IMG/VR virus record: IMGVR_UViG_3300031787_000197
Location: 1-47,958 of that record
Reading direction: 5' to 3' (one strand)
DNA from: a virus
Length of the DNA: 47,958 bases
In this document: piece by piece, positions 4,930 through 13,539 of the stretch
Numbering within the stretch: position 1 is the stretch's first letter
How the letters are laid out: every line of letters starts with the position of its first letter
Program-made: the position numbers and the translations under genes
Notes under the pieces: generated by a model
What the model was told of the DNA's origin: nothing
Seen by the model: the letters and a program-made list of their open reading frames with translations, nothing else
The model's database searches: none

Positions 4930-5292
4930 ATGGAACCAACGAATAATAAGCCTGTAATAGTTCAAAAGCTTAGGAAGATGGATGGTGATATTCTTTCTAA
5001 AGCAGAGAGGTATTATTCTATTCTTTCTGCTGTTAATGGGTTGAAACTTACAGAAAGGGAGATACAGCTCATAGCGTTTGCTGCTGTTAGGGGGAATATT
5101 TCTTATGGTAATATAAGGAAGGATTTTTGTGAGAAGTATAACACTTCCTCAGCTACGATTAATAATATTATTTCTAAGCTCAAGAAAATCAATGTGTTAG
5201 TGAAGGAAGGCGGGAAGGTGAAGGTGAATGGTGTCATTACGTTGGATTTTACGAAGGATGTTAAACTGGAAATAACGCTGACAAATGGATAA
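4930..5292 (+). CDS. winged-helix DNA-binding protein (120 aa)
   Basis: The core, residues 38-95, reads as a helix-turn-helix: LKLTEREIQLIAFAAVRGN, then NIRKDFCEKYNTSSATINNI as turn and recognition helix, then KLKKINVLVKEGGKVKVNG as a wing. This layout fits a small winged-helix regulator or a terminase small-subunit-type DNA binder. It is the first gene of the long rightward operon, right behind the divergent control region, so it could regulate late transcription or recognise packaging DNA. Its stop overlaps the next gene by 8 bp. The fold is inferred from sequence pattern, and no specific family is claimed. Confidence 0.6.
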   Translation: MEPTNNKPVIVQKLRKMDGDILSKAERYYSILSAVNGLKLTEREIQLIAFAAVRGNISYGNIRKDFCEKYNTSSATINNIISKLKKINVLVKEGGKVKVNGVITLDFTKDVKLEITLTNG

Positions 5293-5644
5293 ACCAATTT
5301 CGCTTTCCGTAAAGGATTATATTATTAGGAAGATGGCGGTGAAGCTCATGGTGAGTGAGAAGACGATTGACACAGTGATTAGCCATCAGTTCAGTTCTGC
5401 TAACGAGGCTCTTAAGAGTAATAATAGTGTGGAGATTTCTGGGTTTGGAAAGTTTCTTTTTAACCAGAAGAAGGCCAACAAGAGGATGGAAAAGATGCTT
5501 TCTCAGAAAGCTTATTTTCAGAGTGTAATAGACAATCCAGAAACGTCCGAACAGAAGAGAGCTTCTACACAGACAAAGCTTACAAATATTCTTATAAATA
5601 TTGAAGCCTTAAAACCAAAGATGAACAACGATGAAACTGTCTGA
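5285..5644 (+). CDS. HU/IHF-like DNA-binding protein (119 aa)
   Basis: The N-terminal part carries the HU/IHF pattern: a helical dimer region (KDYIIRKMAVKLMVSEKTID), then the second helix ISHQFSSANEALKSNN and the signature strand VEISGFGKFLF at residues 49-59. This corresponds to the 'V.I.GFG.F' strand that leads into the DNA-binding arm in HU proteins. The C-terminus, after residue 64, is a Lys/Gln-rich helix, not the usual beta-arm end. IHF-like proteins are common in crAss-like phages. It probably bends DNA during packaging or late transcription. It overlaps both neighbours by 8 and 14 bp. A second IHF-like protein is encoded at 22831-23328. Confidence 0.7.
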   Translation: MDKPISLSVKDYIIRKMAVKLMVSEKTIDTVISHQFSSANEALKSNNSVEISGFGKFLFNQKKANKRMEKMLSQKAYFQSVIDNPETSEQKRASTQTKLTNILINIEALKPKMNNDETV

Positions 5645-5948
5645 AATTTATGAAGGGTGGAGAAACAAGCTTGTTCCCCCAGCACATTTGAAGAAGGTGA
5701 TAGAGGAAACGACGAAAGAGAGAATGAATGTATGTATGGGATGTCCTCATTATTCTGAGAATGCCAAAAAGAATGGATATAAAACAATAAGAACAGACAT
5801 ACATTGTTCTGATTGTGGATGTACATTGTCAGCAAAAACAGCATGCCTGTCTTGTGAGTGTCCTGTGAATAAGTGGAAAGCTGTCCTGTCCCATGAACAA
5901 CAACAAGAAATTGAAAAACAATGGAAGAAAATAAAGGAAAAAAAATAG
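5631..5948 (+). CDS. Cys-rich zinc-binding protein (105 aa)
   Basis: Eight cysteines lie in three groups: C35xxC38, C59xxC62xC64 and C72xxC75xC77, in a background of basic residues. This matches a two-site zinc ribbon or cluster. The segment HCSDCGCTLSAKTACLSCEC is typical of small zinc proteins encoded just before the terminase in crAss-like and related phages. The C-terminus is a Glu/Lys helix (EQQQEIEKQWKKIKEKK). Its role is unknown. Structural zinc with nucleic-acid or protein binding is likely. The gene overlaps the upstream gene by 14 bp and the next by 28 bp. Confidence 0.65.
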   Translation: MKLSEIYEGWRNKLVPPAHLKKVIEETTKERMNVCMGCPHYSENAKKNGYKTIRTDIHCSDCGCTLSAKTACLSCECPVNKWKAVLSHEQQQEIEKQWKKIKEKK

Positions 5949-6199
5949 TTTTGCGTAAGATTCATTTAGAGTCTTTCATCGAAGTGCTCCAGGAGCTGTA
6001 TGAGAATGGTGTGGATTATGTTGATTTACATGGAACAAACGATGAGGAGCAGGACAGTATAGACATTTCTTTTAAGAGAGAGTATACGGTGTTTAAAGAC
6101 ACAAGTGGTAAAGAAGAAGAGGAAGAAAATGAGAACGAAGACATTTCTCCTAAAATAATCACTAAACTATCAGATGACAATTTAAACCAATTATTATGA
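5921..6199 (+). CDS. small acidic hypothetical protein (92 aa)
   Basis: A 92-residue acidic protein. The first 55 residues look like a compact alpha/beta unit (IHLESFIEVLQELYENGVDY, then VDLHGTNDEEQDSIDISFKR). Then comes a low-complexity EEEEENENEDISPKII linker and a short amphipathic end LSDDNLNQLL. The gene starts 28 bp inside the upstream gene and ends in an ATGA overlap with the next, so translation is coupled. It may be a small adaptor or a chaperone for the packaging proteins. No family recognised. Confidence 0.6.
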   Translation: MEENKGKKIVLRKIHLESFIEVLQELYENGVDYVDLHGTNDEEQDSIDISFKREYTVFKDTSGKEEEEENENEDISPKIITKLSDDNLNQLL

Positions 6200-6378
6200 A
6201 CCCTGTTATTGAAGCCTGGATTGTAATTGAGAAGCTTGCAGCTTTAGTTGCCACTTCAGGTGTTGATGAAAAAACCAAAGAACTTGCAAATGAACAAATC
6301 CAAAACATGTTAAGAGATGTGGTGGCTCCCTCACTATCTAAACTCTCTGCATCCAGTGTTGGATTGATTGTTAAATAG
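6196..6378 (+). CDS. small hypothetical protein (60 aa)
   Basis: A 60-residue all-helical protein, MNPVIEAWIVIEKLAALVAT at the start, then a charged helix TKELANEQIQNMLRDVV and an LSKLSASSVGLIV end. It has the length and helix pattern of small phage morphogenesis accessory proteins, but I do not recognise it. The start overlaps the previous stop (ATGA), and it ends with TAG, which also shows that TAG acts as a normal stop here. Confidence 0.6.
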   Translation: MNPVIEAWIVIEKLAALVATSGVDEKTKELANEQIQNMLRDVVAPSLSKLSASSVGLIVK

Positions 6379-6385
6379 AACAGTT

Positions 6386-6670
6386 ATGAGCAGAAAACCA
6401 AATCACTTTAATAAACTACTGGCTCTACTGATAGATCTTCACAAAACCTACCCAAGTTATAATATGGGAAGGCACATCTCTACAGCTCTTGCTGATTACG
6501 GAGATTTCTGGGGAATAACAGACAGGGAACTCTTTTTTGCGTTGAGTAAGTATAAGGCACAGCTTGATATGGATGTTCCACATACAGACGATGAAGAAGT
6601 GGATGAGATTATTCAAGAAGCTATGAACCTTGAGAACATTCTAAAAGAAGAAGATAATGGCGAGTATTAA
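6386..6670 (+). CDS. small hypothetical protein (94 aa)
   Basis: I choose ATG at 6386 (MSRKPNHFNKLLALLIDLHK) over a TTG at 6368 because the ATG lies 7 bp after the upstream TAG and gives a normal start. The protein is helical and acidic at its end (DDEEVDEIIQEAMNLENILK). A central segment GRHISTALADYGDFWGITDR then ELFFALSKYKAQLD looks like a small helical bundle. It overlaps the next gene by 14 bp. A role in packaging is suggested only by its position two genes before the large terminase. Confidence 0.6.
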   Translation: MSRKPNHFNKLLALLIDLHKTYPSYNMGRHISTALADYGDFWGITDRELFFALSKYKAQLDMDVPHTDDEEVDEIIQEAMNLENILKEEDNGEY

Positions 6671-6989
6671 AAAAACTACATATATAAATACAGAGCTTGA
6701 CTGGGCTGAGCAACAGCTCACATCCTGGAAAGCTTATGTAGATGCCAATCCCCTTCATGAACTGAAAGATAGGATTGAATGGAAACCTACAGCTAAAGGA
6801 GGAATGCTCCCTATGGTGATTGCCTCTATAGAAGCTCAGGGAAAGTTTATACAGGAAACTATGAAGAACTACTTAGCCCTGCTTGAAGTGGTGGATAAGT
6901 TGCGTTCTGCAGAAGAGGCAAAGGTGGAAGTGAGAGGTAAAGGAGAGCTCAGCTCTATGGCTGAAGATTTCCTTAAAAGCAGAAAATAA
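6657..6989 (+). CDS. candidate terminase small subunit (110 aa)
   Basis: A 110-residue helical protein directly before the large terminase and overlapping its ATG by one base. It reads MASIKKTTYINTELDWAEQQ, a middle HELKDRIEWKPTAKGGMLPM and a long helix KFIQETMKNYLALLEVVDKL, followed by a Lys/Glu-rich tail. Position and size fit a small terminase subunit, and the ordered helix could be the oligomerisation core. I see no clear helix-turn-helix, so the call is mainly from context. The winged-helix protein at 4930 is the alternative candidate for the small terminase role. Confidence 0.4.
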   Translation: MASIKKTTYINTELDWAEQQLTSWKAYVDANPLHELKDRIEWKPTAKGGMLPMVIASIEAQGKFIQETMKNYLALLEVVDKLRSAEEAKVEVRGKGELSSMAEDFLKSRK

Positions 6990-9004
6990 TGAGTGCATTG
7001 CAATCTATAGATTATAAAGATTGGTATATAAATCAGAAACGTATTCCTGACAAAGATTCTTCTGAACATAAATCCTTTTTCAATTTCCACAAAGAACTGT
7101 GCCTGAATGGGGCTATGATGAATGGGGTGTACATTAATCCCTTTCTCTATTGGCACTTGAACATCTGGCATACAGAGGTGGATGTTATAGATGAACGTGG
7201 AAGAATCTCACAGAAGTATGCCAATCCCTTGCTCAGAGACAACGAATGGATTGTAACAAATGAGATTGATAAGTCTCAACAAGAGAAGAAAGGGTTGGTG
7301 ATATTAGGAATCAGACGTTTTGCCAAGTCTGTATTAGAAGCTTCTTACATTGGATGGGGAGCTACATTTGATGAAAACTCCCAGAACATTATTGCTGGAT
7401 TGAATGCTCCAGATATAAAGCTGATTACAGACAAGCTTGATAAAGGACTCAACTTCCTTCCAGAAGCTTGGAGGTGGCAGAGAATAGAGGACAACTGGAA
7501 GAATCAGGTGACACTTGGTATTAAAACAAAATCAGGAGAAAGGATTCCGTATTCTCAAATCCTCATCCGTAACCTTGATGAAGGTAATAACGAGGAAGCT
7601 ATTGCTGGTACAAAACCTCGTAAATTAATTATAGATGAAATTGGTAAGGGGAACTTTCTTAGAGGTTTCCAAGCAGCTGTCCCTGGTTTCACAACACCGT
7701 TTGGTTGGGGATGTTCTCCAATTCTTACGGGCACTGGGGGTGATATGAAAAAGTTTATGGACGCTAAGTCCTTGATGTTTGATGTAGACAATTTCAACTT
7801 TCTTACATATAATAATGAGAAAGATGATAAGCGTATACATGGACTATTCATTTCCTATAAATATAGGATGGAGGCTAAAGAACCCTCTACACTTGGGGAC
7901 TACCTCAACAATCCTGCTCTCAAAGAAATTCCAATGCTGGTGAGTAATGAAGAGAAAGCTCTTAATATCACCAACTCCAACCTGGAAAAACTTAAAAAAG
8001 CTGGAGACAGAATAGCCTATCTGAAAGAAAAGATGTACTATCCCATAGAAGTGGATGACATATTTCTTAATGAAGATACAAACATATTTGATATTGAAGC
8101 TGCTAAACGTCAGAAGTTTAGGCTTATGCAACAGGAGAGAACAGGTGTTCCTGTTATTCTGTTCAATGATGGAGATAAGATAGCACATCAATTCACTGAT
8201 AAACAGCCTATTACAAACTTCCCTTTAAAGAACAGTGATTTAAAAGATGCTCCTGTTGTAATATATGAGTTTCCTGTGGAGAGTCCTCCTTATGGGCTTT
8301 ATGTTGCTGGGGTCGATCCTTATAGACAGGGAAAATCAGCATACAGTTCTTCTCTTGGAAGTGTGTATATTTACAAAAGAATGCACGATCTTACAGGAGA
8401 GAAATATCAGGATATGTTCGTAGCTTCGTACTGTGCAAGACCTGATAAGAAGGAAACATGGGAAGAACAGGCCAGACTTCTCATTAAATATTACAATGCT
8501 CGTACCCTTTGTGAGAATGATGACATATCGTTTATTGAATACATGAAATCTAAAGGAGATGCACATTACTTGGAAAAGCAGCCACAGTGGCTTATGGAAG
8601 TGGTACCAAACACCACAGTTAAACGTGAATATGGTGTACACCGTTCAGCACAAAAAGTGATAGACTATTTACACAACTGTCTCAAGAAGTATATGGAAGA
8701 AGTGGTGTATAAAGAGACAGATGAAAATGGTAATGTTACAAAAGAAGTGACAGGAGTGAGTAAGATATTTGACCCTGTTCTTCTGGAAGAAATAATACAA
8801 TACAATGATCAGGGTAACTTTGACCGTATTGTAGCAGCAGAATTAGCTATTGCCCAAGCTATTAAGATGGACCCCATTCTTGGAAAGGTGGGAGGATCTG
8901 GAGATGATAGGGTGGCAGCAATGTTTGCAAAGAAATCTAAAAACACCTTGTTTACAGAATCAAGGGGAATGTTTAATACAAGAAAACGTAAATTGTTTAC
9001 ATAA
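6989..9004 (+). CDS. terL: terminase large subunit (671 aa)
   Basis: The DNA-packaging motor. The N-terminal ATPase domain has a phage-type Walker A, GIRRFAKS (residues 107-114), a Walker B LIIDE (213-217) with the catalytic Glu, and a coupling motif ILTGTG (245-250). The C-terminal RNase H-like nuclease has the first metal-binding Asp in VAGVDPYRQG (D443), an ENDDISFIEYM block and the late acidic pair GSGDDRVAAM (D639/D640). The 671-residue length is normal for crAss-like TerL. It cuts concatemers and drives DNA through the portal encoded next door. Start and stop overlap both neighbours by one base (TAATG), so expression is coupled to the portal. Confidence 0.93.
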   Translation: MSALQSIDYKDWYINQKRIPDKDSSEHKSFFNFHKELCLNGAMMNGVYINPFLYWHLNIWHTEVDVIDERGRISQKYANPLLRDNEWIVTNEIDKSQQEKKGLVILGIRRFAKSVLEASYIGWGATFDENSQNIIAGLNAPDIKLITDKLDKGLNFLPEAWRWQRIEDNWKNQVTLGIKTKSGERIPYSQILIRNLDEGNNEEAIAGTKPRKLIIDEIGKGNFLRGFQAAVPGFTTPFGWGCSPILTGTGGDMKKFMDAKSLMFDVDNFNFLTYNNEKDDKRIHGLFISYKYRMEAKEPSTLGDYLNNPALKEIPMLVSNEEKALNITNSNLEKLKKAGDRIAYLKEKMYYPIEVDDIFLNEDTNIFDIEAAKRQKFRLMQQERTGVPVILFNDGDKIAHQFTDKQPITNFPLKNSDLKDAPVVIYEFPVESPPYGLYVAGVDPYRQGKSAYSSSLGSVYIYKRMHDLTGEKYQDMFVASYCARPDKKETWEEQARLLIKYYNARTLCENDDISFIEYMKSKGDAHYLEKQPQWLMEVVPNTTVKREYGVHRSAQKVIDYLHNCLKKYMEEVVYKETDENGNVTKEVTGVSKIFDPVLLEEIIQYNDQGNFDRIVAAELAIAQAIKMDPILGKVGGSGDDRVAAMFAKKSKNTLFTESRGMFNTRKRKLFT

Positions 9005-11598
9005 TGGCAATAATTAGGTATACCAAAGATGCAACAATACGCTATGCGTATTTAAATATATTTCCAGATCAATTTAAAACTGAGAAAGAAAAGAAGGATG
9101 AAAGCTGGATAAAGAACACGATGGACTACTTTGCAAACAAGGCTTATGCTGAGTATGTAAAGAACCGTGATACGTTTGTAAAGAACTATGACCTGGTAAA
9201 GGGCATTCTCAGGATGGAAGACTTCTATCAAGAGCCTCAGGTGAAGAGTTTTACAGATATGCTTACAGCAGATTTACAGCTTCCTGCGTACGTGAAACAT
9301 TATTCAATTATCACCACTCCTATTAATAACCTGGTGGGTGAAATCACAAAAAGACCTGACACATATAGAGTGAAGGCATTTGATGATGATAGTAAATCAG
9401 AAGAATTACAATATAAGACAGATCTTCTCCAGGGATATATAATGAGCAAAGCTAAATCCAAGATAATGGAAAAGTTTGCAATGGAAGGACAAGAGGAAGA
9501 AGTTCCTGAAGAAGAAATTGAACAGATGACAATGGAACAAGTGAAAGATCAACTTGATTCCTATACATCTGTGGCTGAGAAATGGGCAAATCATGTTCTT
9601 ACAGCTCAGAAAATGGAGTTTAATTTAAAGGAGAAAAGTGAGGATGCTTTCAGGGATTTGTTAATATCATCAAGAGAGTTCTATCATATATATGAAGACA
9701 ATTCTAAACTTGGCTTTAATATAGAAGTGGCCAATCCTAAGAACACTTGGTTCCTCACCACACCTGATAGAAAGTATATTTCAGATACCACTGGCAGAGC
9801 ACAGGGTGCATATGCTGCTGGTACAGTGCAGGTGATGGAGCTTTCAGAAATTATTGAAAGTGTTCCAGACTTAACAAAAGAAGAGATTGACCATCTCAGA
9901 TCATCTCTCCAAGATTATGGATTGATTAATGTTAGAGAGTCCAATTTAGGAAACCCTAACGTTTCTCCAGGTATTGATTCAGTTACATATGATACTTTCG
10001 ATCCTCTTGTTCTTCAGACAAGGATGATTATTGAAAGTGAAATGAAGGAGAACAATGATGGGCTAAAAGATTTCCTCGGTCTCACATCTAACGTATCATC
10101 TTTTGGTTATAAGTATGTAGTGGTGAGAGCATATTGGCTCTCCAAGAAGAAGATAGGTAAACTCATCTATCTGGATGAAGTGGGCAATGAACAATCTGTT
10201 CTTGTAGATGAGAGTTACAAATCAGGCACTATGCCTACACAGCAGTCTTTGGAATGGGGATGGATAAATCAGTGGTATCAGGGTATAAAGATTGGTCCAG
10301 ACATCTATCATGTAAAACCGTTCAAACTTCTCACTTATTGTCCTATTATAGGAATGACTTTTGAGGTGAAGAATACAGAAGCTCGTTCTTTGGTTGATAT
10401 GATGAAACCTTTCCAGGTGTTGTACAATGTCTGTATGAATCAGCTTTACAAGCTTTTGGAAAAAGAGGTGGGTAAGGTGTATTTAACATCCATCAGACAC
10501 GTACCTATTCCTAAAGATGGTGATGCACAGGATGCGTTAGATGTTTGGGAAATGGAAGCACGTAACAGAGGTGTTGTATTTATTGATGACTCCCCAGAAA
10601 ACCTGAAATCTCCAAGTTCATTTAACCAGTTTAGAGATATTGACCTTACAAGAACACAAGAGATACAGTCTCGTTATCAACTTGCTATGCAATTGAAAAA
10701 TGAGTGTTGGGAACTGATTGGTATTACAAGACAGAGATTAGGTGGTGTAATGGCCTCAGAATCAGCGACAGGTACAAATGCTGCTATACAACAATCATAT
10801 GCTCAGACAGAACCTTTGTTCATAGCACATGAATATATAATGGGTCAGCTTTATCAGGCAATTATAGATGCTGCCTTGTATGTAGAAAGTCAAAAACCAC
10901 AGTCCACTCTTTCTTACATTACATCTGAAGGAGAATCTGCTTTTGTTCAGGTGAATGGGTCTGACATCAGATTCCGTGATTTAAAAGTGTTCCCAACTAA
11001 CAGACCTGAAGATAACCAAATGTTCCAGGAAATCAGACAGCTTTCTCAAGCACTTCTGCAGAACGGTGGTTCTTTACATGATGTTATAGAACTTTACACT
11101 ACGAAATCTATACGTCAGATGAAGAAGGTGTTCAAAGATCTGAAAGATAGACAAGAAGAAATGCAAGAAAGACAAATGCAGCTTCAGGAACAACAACAGC
11201 AAGCACAGCAGGAACAGCAAATGGCAGCTCTTGAACAAGCGAGAGTTATGGCAGCTGAAAAACAAGCCAATGAAAACTACCAAAAAGAGCTTGATAGGCT
11301 TTCTAAAGAAAAGATTGCCATCATTCAGGCTACAGGGTTTGGTAATGTGGAATCTGAGGATGTTAACCAAAACGCTATTCCTGATGTATTAGAGATGAGT
11401 AAGTTGGCTAATGAAGAGTCAAAGGCTTCAAGAGACTACCAAACAAAGCTTGCAGAAATCAACTCTAAGAACAAACAAGCTGCTGATAAGATGGCTCTTG
11501 AGAGAGAGAAGCTTCAGGTGGCTAGAGAAAACCAAGCTAACGATTTAGCAATAGCTAAGGAGAATGCTAAGGGAAGAAACAAAAAACCTTCTAAATAA
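9004..11598 (+). CDS. portal protein (864 aa)
   Basis: A long portal of the crAss-like type. It forms the dodecameric ring at the capsid vertex that docks the terminase and tail. The N-terminal 600 residues have portal features: the early segment IITTPINNLVGEITKRPDTY (joining clip/wing region), and the later MKPFQVLYNVCMNQLYKLLE and ECWELIGITRQRLG helices, as in other phage portals. From about residue 710 the protein becomes a Gln/Glu/Lys/Ala-rich coiled coil of roughly 150 residues, as expected for the long C-terminal barrel that projects into the head. It follows terL and precedes the SPFH protein, overlapping each by one base. Confidence 0.88.
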   Translation: MAIIRYTKDATIRYAYLNIFPDQFKTEKEKKDESWIKNTMDYFANKAYAEYVKNRDTFVKNYDLVKGILRMEDFYQEPQVKSFTDMLTADLQLPAYVKHYSIITTPINNLVGEITKRPDTYRVKAFDDDSKSEELQYKTDLLQGYIMSKAKSKIMEKFAMEGQEEEVPEEEIEQMTMEQVKDQLDSYTSVAEKWANHVLTAQKMEFNLKEKSEDAFRDLLISSREFYHIYEDNSKLGFNIEVANPKNTWFLTTPDRKYISDTTGRAQGAYAAGTVQVMELSEIIESVPDLTKEEIDHLRSSLQDYGLINVRESNLGNPNVSPGIDSVTYDTFDPLVLQTRMIIESEMKENNDGLKDFLGLTSNVSSFGYKYVVVRAYWLSKKKIGKLIYLDEVGNEQSVLVDESYKSGTMPTQQSLEWGWINQWYQGIKIGPDIYHVKPFKLLTYCPIIGMTFEVKNTEARSLVDMMKPFQVLYNVCMNQLYKLLEKEVGKVYLTSIRHVPIPKDGDAQDALDVWEMEARNRGVVFIDDSPENLKSPSSFNQFRDIDLTRTQEIQSRYQLAMQLKNECWELIGITRQRLGGVMASESATGTNAAIQQSYAQTEPLFIAHEYIMGQLYQAIIDAALYVESQKPQSTLSYITSEGESAFVQVNGSDIRFRDLKVFPTNRPEDNQMFQEIRQLSQALLQNGGSLHDVIELYTTKSIRQMKKVFKDLKDRQEEMQERQMQLQEQQQQAQQEQQMAALEQARVMAAEKQANENYQKELDRLSKEKIAIIQATGFGNVESEDVNQNAIPDVLEMSKLANEESKASRDYQTKLAEINSKNKQAADKMALEREKLQVARENQANDLAIAKENAKGRNKKPSK

Positions 11599-12125
11599 TG
11601 TTAGATAGCAATATTCTTATAAGTACAATTGAATGGATAGGGGAAAAGTGGAACAACTACCTTTCCCCAGTTTCCGTATTGAGATGTTATGAAGGAGGTG
11701 TCTTATTAAGACTTGGTAAATATAAAAAGGATCTTTCAGAAGGACTTAATTTTAAAATCCCTCTAATTGATGAGATTCACACATGTATAAAAACCATTGA
11801 TACATTTCCACTAAACCCTATAGACATTACAACAATAGATGGTAAACAGGTGAGCGTGGAACCAATTGTAATGTTTGATATACACGATCCCAAGAAGTAC
11901 CTGATAGACACAAATGATGCTGCTGGGAATATAAGAGATGTGTCACGTGGAACGATTGCAGACTATCTTACAGACTGTACATGGGAACAGATTAAGGAAA
12001 AGAAAACTCTTACAGCTATCAAGAATGCCATCAAGAAAGAATGTGAGTCTATGGGAATAGTTGTTCACAAGGTGTTTTTTGCTAGAGTGGTGACCACAAA
12101 AGTGTACACAGTGTTCAAAGAGTAA
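11598..12125 (+). CDS. SPFH/band-7 domain protein (175 aa)
   Basis: The sequence fits the SPFH (stomatin/prohibitin/flotillin) core. RCYEGGVLLRLGKYKKDLSE (residues 29-48), GLNFKIPLIDEIH (49-61), a DITTIDGKQVSVEPIVMFDI strand pair (76-95) and the helix NIRDVSRGTIADYLTDCTWE (111-130) match the family layout. A second helix/strand and then VHKVFFARVVTTKVYTVFKE follow. The usual N-terminal membrane anchor is absent, and the C-terminal coiled coil is missing. SPFH proteins form ring-shaped assemblies on membranes. The gene sits between portal and scaffold and starts with a one-base overlap on the portal stop, so a head or portal-assembly role is likely. That role is inference. Confidence 0.72.
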   Translation: MLDSNILISTIEWIGEKWNNYLSPVSVLRCYEGGVLLRLGKYKKDLSEGLNFKIPLIDEIHTCIKTIDTFPLNPIDITTIDGKQVSVEPIVMFDIHDPKKYLIDTNDAAGNIRDVSRGTIADYLTDCTWEQIKEKKTLTAIKNAIKKECESMGIVVHKVFFARVVTTKVYTVFKE

Positions 12126-12197
12126 ACAGAATTAGTTATAGTAAAAAATATTAATGCTATATTATTTGGAAAAATCACAAATAATCAGTATAAGTTC

Positions 12198-12228
12198 TTT
12201 GCTATTTAACGATTGAAATATACTTTTA
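12198..12228 (+). promoter_or_regulatory. Bacteroidota-type promoter for scaffold/capsid genes
   Basis: TTTG (12198-12201), 19 bp, then TACTTTTA (12221-12228; 7 of 8 to TAnnTTTG with A for the last G). It lies in the 132-bp gap before the scaffold gene, 29 bp upstream of the ATG. Together with the gap, it suggests the capsid genes get their own late promoter. Confidence 0.6.
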
Positions 12229-12257
12229 CATTAAACCAATAAAAAAACGAACTACAT

Positions 12258-13511
12258 ATGGCCGAAAATTTGGAAACTCCCCAATTTAATTTCAGTATTG
12301 AAAATACAATGGAGATGGGAGCAGGTAATGCTGAACTTCTAAATGACCTCATGTCTCCAGAAACTGCTTCTAGCAGTCCTGATGATATTAAGGATATTAA
12401 AGAAGAAGCTCCTGTAAAAAAGGAACCTGTAAAAGCTGAAGCGAAAGCAAATAGCGAGGATACAGAAAAGGAAGATGCATCAATCTCTCTTCAGAAATTC
12501 TTATTATCAGACACTGACAAAGAAGAAGAAGAGGAAGAAGAGGTTGTTACCACTCCTTCAAAAGAGAAAGCAAAACCTGTTGCTTCTGAAAAAGAACCTG
12601 AAGAATCTGAAGAAGCACCAGAAGTTACACAATTTGGTGCACTTGCAAATGACCTGTTCAAACTAGGTGTATTTACAAAAGGTGAAGATGAAGAAGATGT
12701 TCCTATAACCACTCCTGAAGAATTCCTTGAGAGATTTCAAGAAGAAAAAAGAAAAGGTGCTATTGATGTTGTAAACAACTTCATTGGACAGTTTGGTGAA
12801 GATTATCAACAAGCTTTCCAAGCAATCTTTGTAAAAGGAGTTGATCCAAAAGAATATTTCGGCACATACAATAATGTTTTAAACTTTGCTGAGATGGATC
12901 TTTCAGAAGAATCAAATCAGGTGAAAGTGATAAAACAAGCTCTTACAGACCAAGGATTTGATCCTGAAGATGTTGATACAGAAGTGGAACGTCTTAAAAA
13001 CTATGGTGATCTTGAAACTGTAGCTACAAAGCACCACAAGGTGTTGGTAAAAAAAGAAGCAGCAAAGCTTCAGGAAATGGAACAAAGGTCACAGCAAGAG
13101 TTACAACAAAGACAAGCTATCAAGAATCAGTATATTAATAATGTACAAACGATTCTTCAAGATAAACTTAAAACAAAAGAGTTTGACGGTATTCCCATCA
13201 ACCCCAAACTAGTAAACGAACTACAAGACTTCTTACTGGTGGATAGATATAAGACATCTTCTGGAGAAACTATTACAGAATTTGATCGCTCTATCCTGGA
13301 GTTGAAGAGACCTGAAAACCATGAAAAAAAGGTTAAGGTTGGACTTCTCCTCAAGATCCTTGAAAAGGATCCCACCCTTTCTACAATTCAAAAGACAGGA
13401 ATAAGCAAGAAGTCTGATCAATTATTTGGTGAAGTGGCAAGACAAGCATCTAAAACTTCAGTGAAATCAAATAATGGTGGGCAACAGAAGACCAATTCAT
13501 GGTTTATATAA
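12258..13511 (+). CDS. capsid scaffolding protein (417 aa)
   Basis: It is placed directly before the major capsid protein and has scaffold character. The first 130 residues are acidic and low-complexity (runs of E, K, P, S; EEEEEEEVVTTPSKEKAK). The middle is an alpha-helical domain (PITTPEEFLERFQEEKRKGA; NNFIGQFGEDYQQAFQAIF). Then comes a coiled coil near residues 255-300 (EAAKLQEMEQRSQQELQQRQ) and a helical C-terminus ending QKTNSWFI. There are no cysteines or signal peptide. Phage scaffolds guide prohead assembly and are usually removed by exit or proteolysis. No protease domain is visible in this gene. The promoter upstream would supply both this gene and the capsid gene. Confidence 0.75.
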   Translation: MAENLETPQFNFSIENTMEMGAGNAELLNDLMSPETASSSPDDIKDIKEEAPVKKEPVKAEAKANSEDTEKEDASISLQKFLLSDTDKEEEEEEEVVTTPSKEKAKPVASEKEPEESEEAPEVTQFGALANDLFKLGVFTKGEDEEDVPITTPEEFLERFQEEKRKGAIDVVNNFIGQFGEDYQQAFQAIFVKGVDPKEYFGTYNNVLNFAEMDLSEESNQVKVIKQALTDQGFDPEDVDTEVERLKNYGDLETVATKHHKVLVKKEAAKLQEMEQRSQQELQQRQAIKNQYINNVQTILQDKLKTKEFDGIPINPKLVNELQDFLLVDRYKTSSGETITEFDRSILELKRPENHEKKVKVGLLLKILEKDPTLSTIQKTGISKKSDQLFGEVARQASKTSVKSNNGGQQKTNSWFI

Positions 13512-13539
13512 TTACTAACAAAATAAAAAGGATAACAAA

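Noticed and set aside
5103-5297. Minus-strand ORF with hydrophobic look (64 aa), and similar ones at 5518-5965
   Set aside because: Antisense shadows of the winged-helix, IHF-like and Cys-rich genes. The plus-strand chain of overlapping genes is continuous.
6376-6378. Stop codon reassignment, as known in some crAss-like phages
   Set aside because: TAG ends genes normally here (6376-6378, 18976-18978), TGA ends others (16256-16258, 32546-32548), and no long gene is split by in-frame TAG or TGA.
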